Shown: in pieces, positions 6,061-11,598 of the stretch
How positions within the stretch are numbered: position 1 is the first letter of the stretch
How the letters are laid out: every line of letters begins with the position of its first letter
NCBI GenBank assembly: GCA_005882525.1
Contig: VBGO01000033.1
Span: forward strand, 1 to 11,598
Length of the DNA: 11,598 nt
Direction: 5' to 3'
From: Chloroflexota bacterium
GTDB lineage: Bacteria > Chloroflexota > Dormibacteria > CF-121
Notes under the pieces: model-generated
What the model saw: only the letters and a program-made list of their open reading frames with translations
Database searches by the model: none
Told to the model about the DNA's origin: nothing
Translations under genes and position numbers: made by a program

Positions 6061-7533
6061 TTAGCGGCCGACGACGTGCAGGCGCCAGCCGCCGACATCG
6101 TCGGCCTCCGGATGGTGGTGCATCTCCTCTCCGGCGGCCGCCCGCAGTAGGTCCTCGATCTGGCGCTGGCTCTTGATGAAGGCGGTCACCACCTCGGGAT
6201 CGAAGTGGGTGGCGGAGCCTTTAAGGATCTCGGTCTTGGCGTATTCGAAGGTGCGCGCCGCGCGGTAGGGCCGGTCGGACGTCATGGCGTCGAGCGCGTC
6301 GGCGACCGCCAGGATCCGGGCGCCCATCGGGATTTCGTCCTCCCGCAATTGGTCCGGGTAGCCGTTCCCGTCCCAGCGCTCGTGATGGTGGCGGACCAGG
6401 GGCAGCACGGGATCGAGGAAATCGATGCCCTTCAGCATGTCGACCCCGATCACCGGGTGTTTCTGCATCCGGAGCGCCTCATCGGGCTCGAGCCGAGCCT
6501 GCTTGCGGAGGATCACATCCTCGATGCCGATCTTGCCGATGTCGTGAAGCACGCTGGCGCGCCGAAGGGCGCTGATCTCTGCCTCGGTGGACCCGAGCGC
6601 CTTCGCCATGATGACGGCATACTCCTCAACCCGTTGGGTGTGGCCGTGGGTGTAGGGATCGCGCGCCTCGACCGCCGCCGCCAGCGCCTCGATCGTCATC
6701 AGGTAAGTGTCCTGGAGTTGGGTCATCGTGGTCCTAAGCGAGGCGCTCTTCTCTTTAAGGCTACGGGTCATCTGGTTGAAGGAGTCGGTGAGCTCGCCGA
6801 TCTCGTCCCGCGTCGTCACCGGCGCCTGGTGCTCGAGGTCGCCGGCGCTGACTAACCGGGTCGCCTCCACCAGGCGGTGCACCGGCCGGGTGATGCGGCG
6901 TGCCAGCCAGATGCCAATCGCGAGGGTGAAGAGCACGCCGGCCAGGAAGAGGGTGACCAGGATGATCCGCAACTGGTTGGTATCGGCCAGCAAACCGGCG
7001 CTGGAGGCGACGGTCCCAAGATAGCCGAGGTTCGCCGTTCGCAGGGTCCAGGGCGATACGATCTCCATTCCCGGACCGCCCGCCAGCCGCGACAGCTCAA
7101 CGACGCTGGTGGGATTGACGCGGCCGCGGGTCGTCCCGTCGAGGGCGAGGGTCGACCACTGACCCGGGGAAATGCCCAGCGACGTCGTCAGGACCTGGCC
7201 GTTGACGTCATAGAAGGTGATGTCATCGCGGGGCAACGAGGCCTTGATCGCGCCGGCCAGATCGTCGAGGTAGTCGCCGATCAGGATGGCGCCGATGAGG
7301 GCGCCGGCCGCGTTGCGCACCGGCAGGCCGGTGAAAACCGCTGGCCGCGGGGCAGCGGTGAGCAGGTCCACGGTCGTCCCACCGCCGCTCAGCATGTAGG
7401 AGAGCCCGGGCCAGCCGCTCAGGTCGCGGTTCTGGGTCACTGCGTCGGCCAGCGCGCCGTGCCCAACAACGCCGACGATCTCCCGGCCGGAGATGTCCAC
7501 CGCCTCGATGACGACGTTGGGATGAACGGTCAC
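6061..7533 (-). CDS. HAMP/HD-GYP phosphodiesterase, C-terminal part of a frameshifted gene
   Basis: This 490-codon frame encodes most of a second c-di-GMP phosphodiesterase: Cache-like sensor (about 1-185), TM at about 187-209, HAMP at about 210-262, and HD-GYP domain at about 275-460. Catalytic signatures are intact: HDIGK 330-334, H359 (QKHPVIG), HHE 383-385, GYP 391-393, and the DAMTSDRPY segment. The tail has a His-rich stretch (MHHHPE). The frame can be read from a GTG at 7533, but there is no ribosome site there and the product would lack the N-terminal TM, putting the sensor on the wrong side of the membrane. The missing TM1 and first sensor residues are encoded just upstream in another frame (7816 to about 7537), so this is best read as one gene broken by a frameshift or a sequence error. 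Family and domain assignment are sure; functionality is not. Confidence 0.85.
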   Translation of the reverse strand: MTVHPNVVIEAVDISGREIVGVVGHGALADAVTQNRDLSGWPGLSYMLSGGGTTVDLLTAAPRPAVFTGLPVRNAAGALIGAILIGDYLDDLAGAIKASLPRDDITFYDVNGQVLTTSLGISPGQWSTLALDGTTRGRVNPTSVVELSRLAGGPGMEIVSPWTLRTANLGYLGTVASSAGLLADTNQLRIILVTLFLAGVLFTLAIGIWLARRITRPVHRLVEATRLVSAGDLEHQAPVTTRDEIGELTDSFNQMTRSLKEKSASLRTTMTQLQDTYLMTIEALAAAVEARDPYTHGHTQRVEEYAVIMAKALGSTEAEISALRRASVLHDIGKIGIEDVILRKQARLEPDEALRMQKHPVIGVDMLKGIDFLDPVLPLVRHHHERWDGNGYPDQLREDEIPMGARILAVADALDAMTSDRPYRAARTFEYAKTEILKGSATHFDPEVVTAFIKSQRQIEDLLRAAAGEEMHHHPEADDVGGWRLHVVGR

Positions 7534-7536
7534 GGC

Positions 7537-7816
7537 CCTCTCGAGCCATCTGTAACGCCGGGGTGGTGGCCCAGTTCTGGCTGAGGCCCGTTCCGGAGGT
7601 CAGCAGCCGAAGGATCGACCGCCGTTCGGTGTCCCCCGCCTGGGCCATGGACTGGGCCACGAACCCGTCGTGGATCAGCTGGTTGTCGAAGGCTTCCTGG
7701 CTGCGGGCGCTCAACTCGCCGGTGGCGGTCAGGGTGCCGACCGCGCCGATCGCCAGCGTCAGCGCGGCGAAGGGGAGCACGATCTTCAATGCCAGCCGAT
7801 GGCTGAAGCGGGGCAT
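7537..7816 (-). pseudogene. N-terminal piece (TM1 and sensor start) of the frameshifted HD-GYP gene
   Basis: From the ATG at 7816 the frame encodes MPRFSHRLALKIVLPFAALT, a basic start and TM1, then sensor residues up to LSQNWATTPALQMARE. It matches the N-terminus of the intact HD-GYP protein at 1925 in pattern (RLK-IILPFA..., and the ...EAL.. segment). Past about 7537 this frame turns into Arg/His-rich sequence with no family look and stops at 7223, while the family sequence continues in the next frame (LERAVTVHPNVVIEAVD). Compared with the paralogue about 10 residues are missing at the junction, which favours a short deletion of 3n+2 bases over a single miscalled base. No homopolymer run is present that would suggest a programmed slip. 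No clear ribosome site precedes the ATG; the start lies 47 bp after the upstream gene's stop, so it may be read through from that operon. Confidence 0.7.
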
Positions 7817-7863
7817 GATGACGGGGATGTAACGTTCGAGAGGGCGGGGAGCTTGTGCCGGCG

Positions 7864-8157
7864 CTAAGCGCCCGGATCCCCACCGAAGAAGGCCCGGGGG
7901 CTCGGGTCCAGCCGGAACTCGTAATCGGGAAAGTCTTCGGCCAGGCGGCGTCCATCGGCCGGGAAGATGTAATCGAGCTTGACGTAGTAGCCGAGCTGCT
8001 GGGCCTGGTTGAGGAAGGTGGTCGCCAGCTGCATGCTAGTGAACACCGGTGCGACGCGGACACTCCCCGCGATTCGGTTCAGCAACGGCATCCGATCCGG
8101 GTCGCGGTCACCGGGCTGCTCGACGACGATCAGGAAGCCGGGGTTCGGCATTGTCAC
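7864..8157 (-). CDS. Hypothetical 97-aa protein, third gene of coupled operon
   Basis: I cannot name this family with confidence. The product has no TM or signal, no cysteine, and mixed alpha/beta character. A VAPVFTSMQLATTFLNQA segment (about residues 35-52) followed by LGYYVKLDYIF resembles the first part of SseB-like domains, but the likeness is short. The ATG at 8157 overlaps the upstream stop codon by 4 bp (ATGA), so translation is coupled to the PepSY-like membrane protein gene. The stop is 47 bp before the start of the broken HD-GYP gene on the same strand, suggesting a shared transcript. Confidence 0.65.
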   Translation of the reverse strand: MTMPNPGFLIVVEQPGDRDPDRMPLLNRIAGSVRVAPVFTSMQLATTFLNQAQQLGYYVKLDYIFPADGRRLAEDFPDYEFRLDPSPRAFFGGDPGA

Positions 8158-8585
8158 GAACTGCTGGTCGAAGCGCTCGACACCGTCCCATTTTGGCCGT
8201 TGACCAAGACCCAGGCGTCGTGGTTGGTAAAGCCGGACTGGGCCGGCGCCCGGAGGTGCACGATCCAGGCACCGTCAGCGTGGCAGAGCCAGGCGGGACC
8301 CTCGAAAAGCAGGACCCGGCAGGATGAATGCGACTCGGAGTAGATCAGGTTTCCCCGGTCGTCATAGACACGATCGGGTGCTGCGTCGTACCGCGCCGAC
8401 AGCACGGCAAAATCGCGCACGTTCGGGTCCATCTGTTGTACCTGCCGGATCGCCACCGCGGTCGCCGAGGCCTGCGAGACCCGAGGCCTGACAGCCTGGA
8501 AAACCAGGAAGCCGCCGATGGCGACGACCACAATGAGCGCGGTCATTCCCGCCACCTCGAGGAGATGGCGCAAGTCCACTCTCAC
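8154..8585 (-). CDS. Single-TM protein with PepSY-like extracytoplasmic domain (hypothetical)
   Basis: The 143-aa product has a short cytoplasmic N-terminus, one TM at about 12-31 and an outside domain. The start is GTG at 8585, overlapping the upstream stop (GTGA). In the outside domain, ATAVAIRQVQQMDP (about 41-54) followed by AWIVHLRAP and DAWVLVNGQNGTV (about 106-135) has the helix-plus-strands rhythm of PepSY or YpeB-like domains, but this is a pattern judgement without a score. Two cysteines (Cys89 and Cys101) could form a disulfide. It is the middle gene of a coupled three-gene set; a role in envelope stress or in controlling a secreted enzyme would be guesswork. Confidence 0.65.
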   Translation of the reverse strand: MRVDLRHLLEVAGMTALIVVVAIGGFLVFQAVRPRVSQASATAVAIRQVQQMDPNVRDFAVLSARYDAAPDRVYDDRGNLIYSESHSSCRVLLFEGPAWLCHADGAWIVHLRAPAQSGFTNHDAWVLVNGQNGTVSSASTSSS

Positions 8586-8953
8586 CTTGCTTCGATATGC
8601 AGGTCGATAATCGGCGCCGCATCTTGTTTGCCGAGGACCACCAGGACCGTCCCTTCAGCCGGCCCGATGGTGAGCGTTGATGTGTGGTTGATGAAATTCT
8701 GGTTTCCGCCAAGTCGTCCCCTCGTGTACCCGGGCAGTACTTGAGGGGCTTTTTCTTTCGTGCCGACGGAGCCAGCAATCGTCAGGTTGCTCGCGGCGAG
8801 TGGAATGCGGACTGACGCACCAGCACCGATCGCGACGTTGAAAAGACTCAAGATGAGTCCCACGGTCAGCACCACCACAACGCTGGTACAGCCGCACCCC
8901 CAGGTGCCGCCCCGCCACGGACGGTAATCGCGGCCACGCCGCTTGTCGTGCAT
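8582..8953 (-). CDS. Small membrane-anchored protein, first gene of coupled operon (hypothetical)
   Basis: The product (123 aa from ATG 8953) has a basic cytoplasmic head (HDKRRGRDYRPWRGG), a GCGC pair of cysteines just before a TM at about 22-44, and an outside part of mostly beta character (VRIPLAASNLTIAG ... TSTLTIGPAEGTVLVVLG). I do not know the family. The start is ambiguous: GTG at 8959 gives two more residues, but AGGGGG sits about 5 nt before the ATG at 8953 and too close to the GTG, so I favour 8953. The two cysteines beside the membrane could be a lipid or metal site, but it is not a standard lipobox because the Cys precede the hydrophobic stretch. A possible -10, TAAGCT (8979-8974), lies upstream, divergent from the YwaF-like gene. 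Confidence 0.7.
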   Translation of the reverse strand: MHDKRRGRDYRPWRGGTWGCGCTSVVVVLTVGLILSLFNVAIGAGASVRIPLAASNLTIAGSVGTKEKAPQVLPGYTRGRLGGNQNFINHTSTLTIGPAEGTVLVVLGKQDAAPIIDLHIEAR

Positions 8954-8973
8954 GTCCACCCCCTACCGTCGTG

Positions 8974-8979
8974 AGCTTA
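8974..8979 (-). promoter_or_regulatory. Possible -10 box of the three-gene operon
   Basis: TAAGCT on the minus strand would start RNA near 8967, leaving a leader of about 14 nt that carries the AGGGGG ribosome site. No good -35 box is seen. Confidence 0.3.
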
Positions 8980-9035
8980 GCGGGTCGCCGGCGTACGGTT
9001 CCATCTCTCCGACTGGCCGATCGTGCGGGCCCCAT

Positions 9036-9041
9036 TAGAAT
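9036..9041 (+). promoter_or_regulatory. -10 box of the YwaF-like gene, leaderless geometry
   Basis: TAGAAT ends 9 nt before the GTG start at 9051, so transcription would start at or within a few bases of the start codon. There is no ribosome site. The same hexamer precedes the SRP RNA. Confidence 0.55.
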
Positions 9042-9050
9042 CGACGCCCG

Positions 9051-9755
9051 GTGGGCATCCTGTCGCCCGAGCACCTGGTTCCGCTCGCGTTGCTGCTCGG
9101 TATCGCGACTCTGCTGTGCGCTGCGGCGAGGCGCGCGCCGGGTCGCTGGGTCGATGTCGTGGCCGCCACCATAGCGCTGGCCATCGTCATCGCCGAGCTC
9201 AGCTGGCAGCCGTACGTCCTGGCGAATCATGCCTGGTCAGTGGAGGCCAGCCTCCCGGTCCAGTTGTGCGACGTGGGTGGGTTCGTCGCAGCCGCGGCGC
9301 TCCTGTGGCGGCAGATCCTGCTGGTCGAAGTCGCCTACTTCTGGGGGCTGGGCGGTACGTTGCAGGCCCTACTGACCCCGGACCTGAAGGACCATTTTCC
9401 GAGCTTTCCCTACCTGCAGTTCTACGTCACCCACGACCTGGTCATCCTGGCGGCTCTCTTCCTGGTCATCGGTCTCGGCTCCCAGCCGCGGCCGGGTTCA
9501 GTCCGCCGGATCTTTCTCCTGACACTCGCCTTTGCCGTCCTGGTTGGACTGATCGATCTGGCCACTGGCGGCAATTACATGTACCTGCGGCAGGTGCCGG
9601 CTGGCGGCAGCCTGCTCAGCCTGATGGGTCCGTGGCCCTGGTACATCGGGTCGGGCGCCGTGCTCACCCTGCTCGTGCTGGCGGTCCTCGACGCCCCGTT
9701 TCGTCGAAGTTTCCCCACTAGACTATGGAGGCATGACGCCGGCCGAGGCACGTGA
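9051..9755 (+). CDS. YwaF/TIGR02206-family integral membrane protein (TMEM164-related)
   Basis: The 234-aa polytopic protein has about six TM segments. It carries the family's conserved points: LPVQLCD (69-74, Cys73 and Asp74), WGLGGTLQALLTPD (98-111), a conserved His (H128 in YVTHDLV), NYMYLR (175-180), and GPWPWY (193-198). The bacterial family is annotated only as conserved hypothetical (YwaF, TIGR02206). From memory, its animal relative TMEM164 has been reported as a Cys-dependent phospholipid acyltransferase, so Cys73 and H128 could be catalytic here, but this is inference by distant homology. GTG 9051 is chosen because TM1 follows at once and a TAGAAT -10 box is 9 nt upstream. It overlaps the next gene by 23 bp in another frame. 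Confidence 0.85.
   Translation: MGILSPEHLVPLALLLGIATLLCAAARRAPGRWVDVVAATIALAIVIAELSWQPYVLANHAWSVEASLPVQLCDVGGFVAAAALLWRQILLVEVAYFWGLGGTLQALLTPDLKDHFPSFPYLQFYVTHDLVILAALFLVIGLGSQPRPGSVRRIFLLTLAFAVLVGLIDLATGGNYMYLRQVPAGGSLLSLMGPWPWYIGSGAVLTLLVLAVLDAPFRRSFPTRLWRHDAGRGT
9719..9724 (+). promoter_or_regulatory. -10 box of the SirB1-like gene inside the 3' end of the YwaF-like gene
   Basis: TAGACT ends 8 nt before ATG 9733. A GGAGG lies only 1 nt before the ATG, too close to act normally, which again points to leaderless starting. Confidence 0.45.
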
Positions 9756-10560
9756 CGCGTTTACGCGCCTGCTGCAAACGCCGGAAGCCGAGCTCGACCT
9801 GGCCGAGGCCGCCCTCCTGATCGCCGCGGAGGAGTACCACGACCTTCGCCCGGCGGTGTACCTCAATCAGATCGCCCGGATGAGCAATGAGCTCAAGCAG
9901 CGGATCCGGGCCGAGGTCGAGCCACGCCGCGTGGTCGAAAAGGCCAACGCCTACCTGTTCGAGGAGTTGCATTTCAAGGGGAACCGCGACGAGTACTATG
10001 ACCCGCGCAACAGCTTCCTCAACGAAGTGATGGACCGGCGGGTGGGCATCCCCATTACCCTCGCGGTGCTGTACGTGGCGGTGGGGGAGAGGGCCGGCCT
10101 GCCGGTCCGCGGGGTTGGCATGCCGGGCCATTTCCTGGTGAAGTACGCCCCCGCCTCCACCGGCGAGATCTTCGTCGACGCCTTCAACGGCCGCTCGCTG
10201 ACCCGGGAGGAATGCGCGAAGATGCTGAACGAGATGTACGGTGGTGAAGTGAAGATGCGGCCGGCCTTGCTCGAGCCCTCGACCAAGCGCCAGGTGCTCG
10301 CCCGGATCCTCAATAACTTGAAGAGCCTTTACCTGTCGCGGGGCGACCTGCCCCGCGCGTTAGCCGCCAGCGACCGCATCATGTTGACCGACCCGCACCT
10401 CACTTCCGAGTGGCGTGATCGCGGCATGATTCATTTCCAGATGCACCACGACAGCGAGGCGCTGAAGGATTTCACCCAGTATCTTGCCGTGCGGCCGGAG
10501 CCCGAGGATGCGCCGCGCGTGAAGCAGCTGCGAGGCCAGCTGATCAGCCGAGTGAATTAG
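9733..10560 (+). CDS. SirB1-type transglutaminase-like / TPR protein
   Basis: The 275-aa soluble protein has an N-terminal helical part (1-70), a transglutaminase-like core 2 domain (about 75-175) and a C-terminal TPR region (about 185-265, with LARILNNLKSLYLSRGDLPRAL). Family signatures are DPRNSFLNEVM, RRVGIPITLAVLY (102-114), VGMPGHFLVKY (128-138) and VDAFNG (148-152). His133 and Asp149 fit two members of a papain-like triad. The expected catalytic Cys position falls at the RNSFLN/GIP region, where none is present; the only Cys in the protein is C161. So it is probably not a transglutaminase; the role of SirB1 proteins is not settled. Start ATG 9733 has a -10 box 8 nt upstream. Its stop overlaps the next start by one base. 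Confidence 0.9.
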   Translation: MTPAEARDAFTRLLQTPEAELDLAEAALLIAAEEYHDLRPAVYLNQIARMSNELKQRIRAEVEPRRVVEKANAYLFEELHFKGNRDEYYDPRNSFLNEVMDRRVGIPITLAVLYVAVGERAGLPVRGVGMPGHFLVKYAPASTGEIFVDAFNGRSLTREECAKMLNEMYGGEVKMRPALLEPSTKRQVLARILNNLKSLYLSRGDLPRALAASDRIMLTDPHLTSEWRDRGMIHFQMHHDSEALKDFTQYLAVRPEPEDAPRVKQLRGQLISRVN

Positions 10561-11036
10561 TGTCGCGCCTCTGGCTCGTGCTACGAGAAGGCCTGCTCTT
10601 CGGCGTGATCGCGGGGACCTTCGTGCTGGTCGTTCGCCTGGTAGCGGTCTTCGCGACGAATGATGTGACGCCCACCTCGTTCTCCGACTTTGTCACCTCA
10701 GCTCTCGGTTTGCTGATCGTCGGAGGCGCGGGTCGCAAGATTGCCGCGTCGACCAAGACCACCAGCGCCGGGTTGCAGATGGGCGCCATCGCCGGTGGGA
10801 TCAGTGAGTTGTTTCGTACGGTGGTGGCGGCAATCATCCTTTCTTACATGCCGGCGGGCCAGGCCGCCTACAACAAGCTCAGCCCGGTCGCGAAGCGCGA
10901 GGCCTCCGACCTGGGGAGCTTGGTCATCAACCTGGGACTCGACCTGGCGCTGGCGATTGTCTTCGGGGCCATGATCGGCTGGCTTGGCGCCTGGTCGCTA
11001 CTGCGCTTCCGACCGCCCCGCGAACCGCTGTCGTGA
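10560..11036 (+). CDS. Hypothetical 158-aa membrane protein, coupled to SirB1-like gene
   Basis: I do not recognise the family. Hydrophobic segments at about 11-31, 45-57, 72-96 and 120-148 suggest three or four membrane helices, with a Lys/Thr-rich loop (KIAASTKTTSAG) and a basic, Pro-rich C-terminus (RFRPPREPLS). The GTG start shares its first G with the upstream TAG stop (TAGTG), so it should be translated by reinitiation from the SirB1-like gene. No cysteine. Glycine-rich helices (GAIAGG, GGAGRK) suggest packed TM helices. No functional assignment is justified. Confidence 0.75.
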   Translation: MSRLWLVLREGLLFGVIAGTFVLVVRLVAVFATNDVTPTSFSDFVTSALGLLIVGGAGRKIAASTKTTSAGLQMGAIAGGISELFRTVVAAIILSYMPAGQAAYNKLSPVAKREASDLGSLVINLGLDLALAIVFGAMIGWLGAWSLLRFRPPREPLS

Positions 11037-11061
11037 CGCGTCGCGCCTCGCTCGCACGGGC

Positions 11062-11067
11062 TACAGT
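11062..11067 (+). promoter_or_regulatory. Possible -10 box of the 33-aa ORF
   Basis: TACAGT ends 10 nt before ATG 11078, close to the geometry of the other leaderless starts in this window. No -35 box is obvious. Confidence 0.3.
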
Positions 11068-11077
11068 TGAGTTGGCG

Positions 11078-11179
11078 ATGTCCGACTTCTTATTCGGAGC
11101 CCTCGACGCGATCCTCGGCGCCGTGGGTGAGTATGTGCGGTCAGTCTGGCGACGGAGTGGTCGGCGCCTGCGTGAGTAG
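11078..11179 (+). CDS. Candidate 33-aa small protein
   Basis: The short frame starts MSDFLFGALDAILGAVGEYV and ends with an Arg-rich tail (RRSGRRLRE). It should form an amphipathic helix with a hydrophobic face and a cationic end, like small membrane-associated peptides. There is no ribosome site, but TACAGT ends 10 nt upstream. Its TAG stop (11177-11179) is the first three bases of the TAGAAT -10 box of the SRP RNA gene, so the ORF fills the gap exactly. A chance ORF of this size is possible in GC-rich DNA, hence the low confidence. Confidence 0.35.
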   Translation: MSDFLFGALDAILGAVGEYVRSVWRRSGRRLRE

Positions 11180-11182
11180 AAT
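11177..11182 (+). promoter_or_regulatory. -10 box of the SRP RNA gene
   Basis: TAGAAT ends 6 nt before 11189, the 5' base of the helix that closes the SRP RNA. This predicts that the RNA starts at its structural end without much 5' trimming. No clear -35 box. Confidence 0.55.
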
Positions 11183-11188
11183 GACTCC

Positions 11189-11456
11189 GATCGCGCTAGA
11201 CGGGGAGCTAGCGGTGCCCTGTACCCGCAATCCGCTTTAGCGGGGTCGAATTCCCCTTTGAGGGGTGCGCTGTCTGGAGTCGTGTTTCGCGCGACTGCGT
11301 TGATGGCCTGGTCCTGCGCGACCTGGTTCCGTGAACCCTGTCAGGTCCGGAAGGAAGCAGCAGTAAGCGGGGTGCCGGGGGCGCCGCAGCACACCGGGCC
11401 TGAGTGGTCCGCGTTGCGTGCCCGGGCGGCGTTACAACGAGAAGGGGTGCGCGGTC
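11189..11456 (+). ncRNA. ffs: Signal recognition particle RNA, long form with Alu domain
   Basis: The RNA scaffolds the SRP that targets nascent membrane and secreted proteins through Ffh. The conserved helix-8 S domain is unmistakable: GGTCCGGAAGGAAGCAGC at 11344-11361, with GGAA tetraloop 11349-11352 and the AGCAG asymmetric loop. At the 5' side GCTAGACGGGGAGCTAGCGGTGCCC... (11195 on), the Alu-type helices 2-4 match the Bacillus scRNA pattern. The ends pair in an 8-bp helix (gatcgcgc 11189-11196 with gcgcggtc 11449-11456, one T-G), giving a size of about 268 nt, near the 271 nt of B. subtilis. The two strands of helix 5 run about 11236-11325 and 11383-11445. In this class the Alu domain supports elongation arrest. 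dnaX often lies next. Confidence 0.95.
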
Positions 11457-11540
11457 AAAACCCAATCAGTCTCAACCGCGAGCCTTTCCTCGGCGGCGGC
11501 CTGAACGGTCTGGTGCGTACCTCTCGTCGAGGTGGGTGAG

Positions 11541-11567
11541 TGGACGGGCCGAGCCGTCCATCTCCTT
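11541..11567 (+). terminator. Possible terminator of the SRP RNA gene
   Basis: A perfect 7-bp stem (tggacgg 11541-11547, ccgtcca 11554-11560, loop gccgag) is followed by tctcctt. The pyrimidine run is imperfect. The rest of 11457-11579 shows no gene or other structure that I can support. Confidence 0.35.
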
Positions 11568-11579
11568 CCACGGATCGCC

Positions 11580-11598
11580 ATGGTCTCGCAACCACTCC
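11580..11598 (+). CDS. Possible start of dnaX (only about 6 codons visible)
   Basis: ATG at 11580 opens MVSQPL. DnaX proteins (DNA polymerase III tau/gamma) often begin M-x-x-x-x-LYRKYRP, and dnaX often follows the SRP RNA gene. The sequence ends too early to confirm, no ribosome site is seen, and other frames remain open. Treat as a position-based guess. Confidence 0.2.

Noticed and set aside
6205..6855. 216-codon frame antisense to the second HD-GYP gene
   Set aside because: The minus strand carries intact HDIGK/HHE/GYP motifs; the + frame is a shadow.
7537..7546. Programmed ribosomal frameshift
   Set aside because: No slippery run or obvious downstream structure, and about 10 residues are missing relative to the paralogue, which a slip would not explain.
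11208..11539. Open frames across the SRP RNA
   Set aside because: They cover a structural RNA with conserved motifs and closing helix; no ribosome sites.

Overview
The window is a GC-rich bacterial chromosome segment with tightly packed genes. The taxon cannot be fixed from sequence alone. High GC, several starts that look leaderless behind a TANNNT -10 box, a long Bacillus-type SRP RNA with an Alu domain, HAMP/HD-GYP sensors and large uncharacterised secreted proteins would suit a Chloroflexota or Dormibacterota-like (uncultured soil) lineage; an actinobacterial or Deinococcus-like origin is not excluded. This placement is inference.

Left end (1-1925): the 3' end of a secreted BNR/sialidase-like gene (+) closes with a good hairpin terminator. 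It converges on an HtrA-type serine protease (-). The protease and a 97-aa helical protein (+) are divergent and appear to share back-to-back -10 boxes in a 56-bp gap.

Centre (1925-7816): a membrane HD-GYP cyclic-di-GMP phosphodiesterase (+) is translationally coupled (ATGA) to a one-TM protein with a Pro/Thr-rich tail built from 39-bp tandem repeats. Next comes a strongly initiated secreted 541-aa protein of unknown function with 16 cysteines. A hairpin terminator separates it from a convergent second HD-GYP gene (-). That paralogue is broken by a frameshift near 7540 that splits its N-terminal TM/sensor segment from the sensor-TM-HAMP-HD-GYP remainder.

Right centre (7864-8953, -): three small, mostly membrane-anchored unknown proteins overlap one another by 4 bp and read towards the broken HD-GYP gene, probably as one transcript.

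Right end (9051-11598, +): a YwaF/TIGR02206-type integral membrane protein (related to the TMEM164 family), a SirB1-type transglutaminase-like/TPR protein, a 158-aa membrane protein, a candidate 33-aa small protein, and the SRP RNA gene. The last bases may hold the start of dnaX, which often follows the SRP RNA gene, but this is weak.

The main theme is envelope sensing and c-di-GMP turnover next to secreted or anchored proteins of unknown function. I see no mobile element, tRNA, CRISPR array or defence locus. The best leads are the leaderless promoter set, the coupled HD-GYP/Pro-Thr stalk pair, the frameshift with its possible micro-repeat origin, the unknown secreted protein with a palindrome upstream of its promoter, and the tiny ORF whose stop codon lies inside the SRP RNA -10 box.
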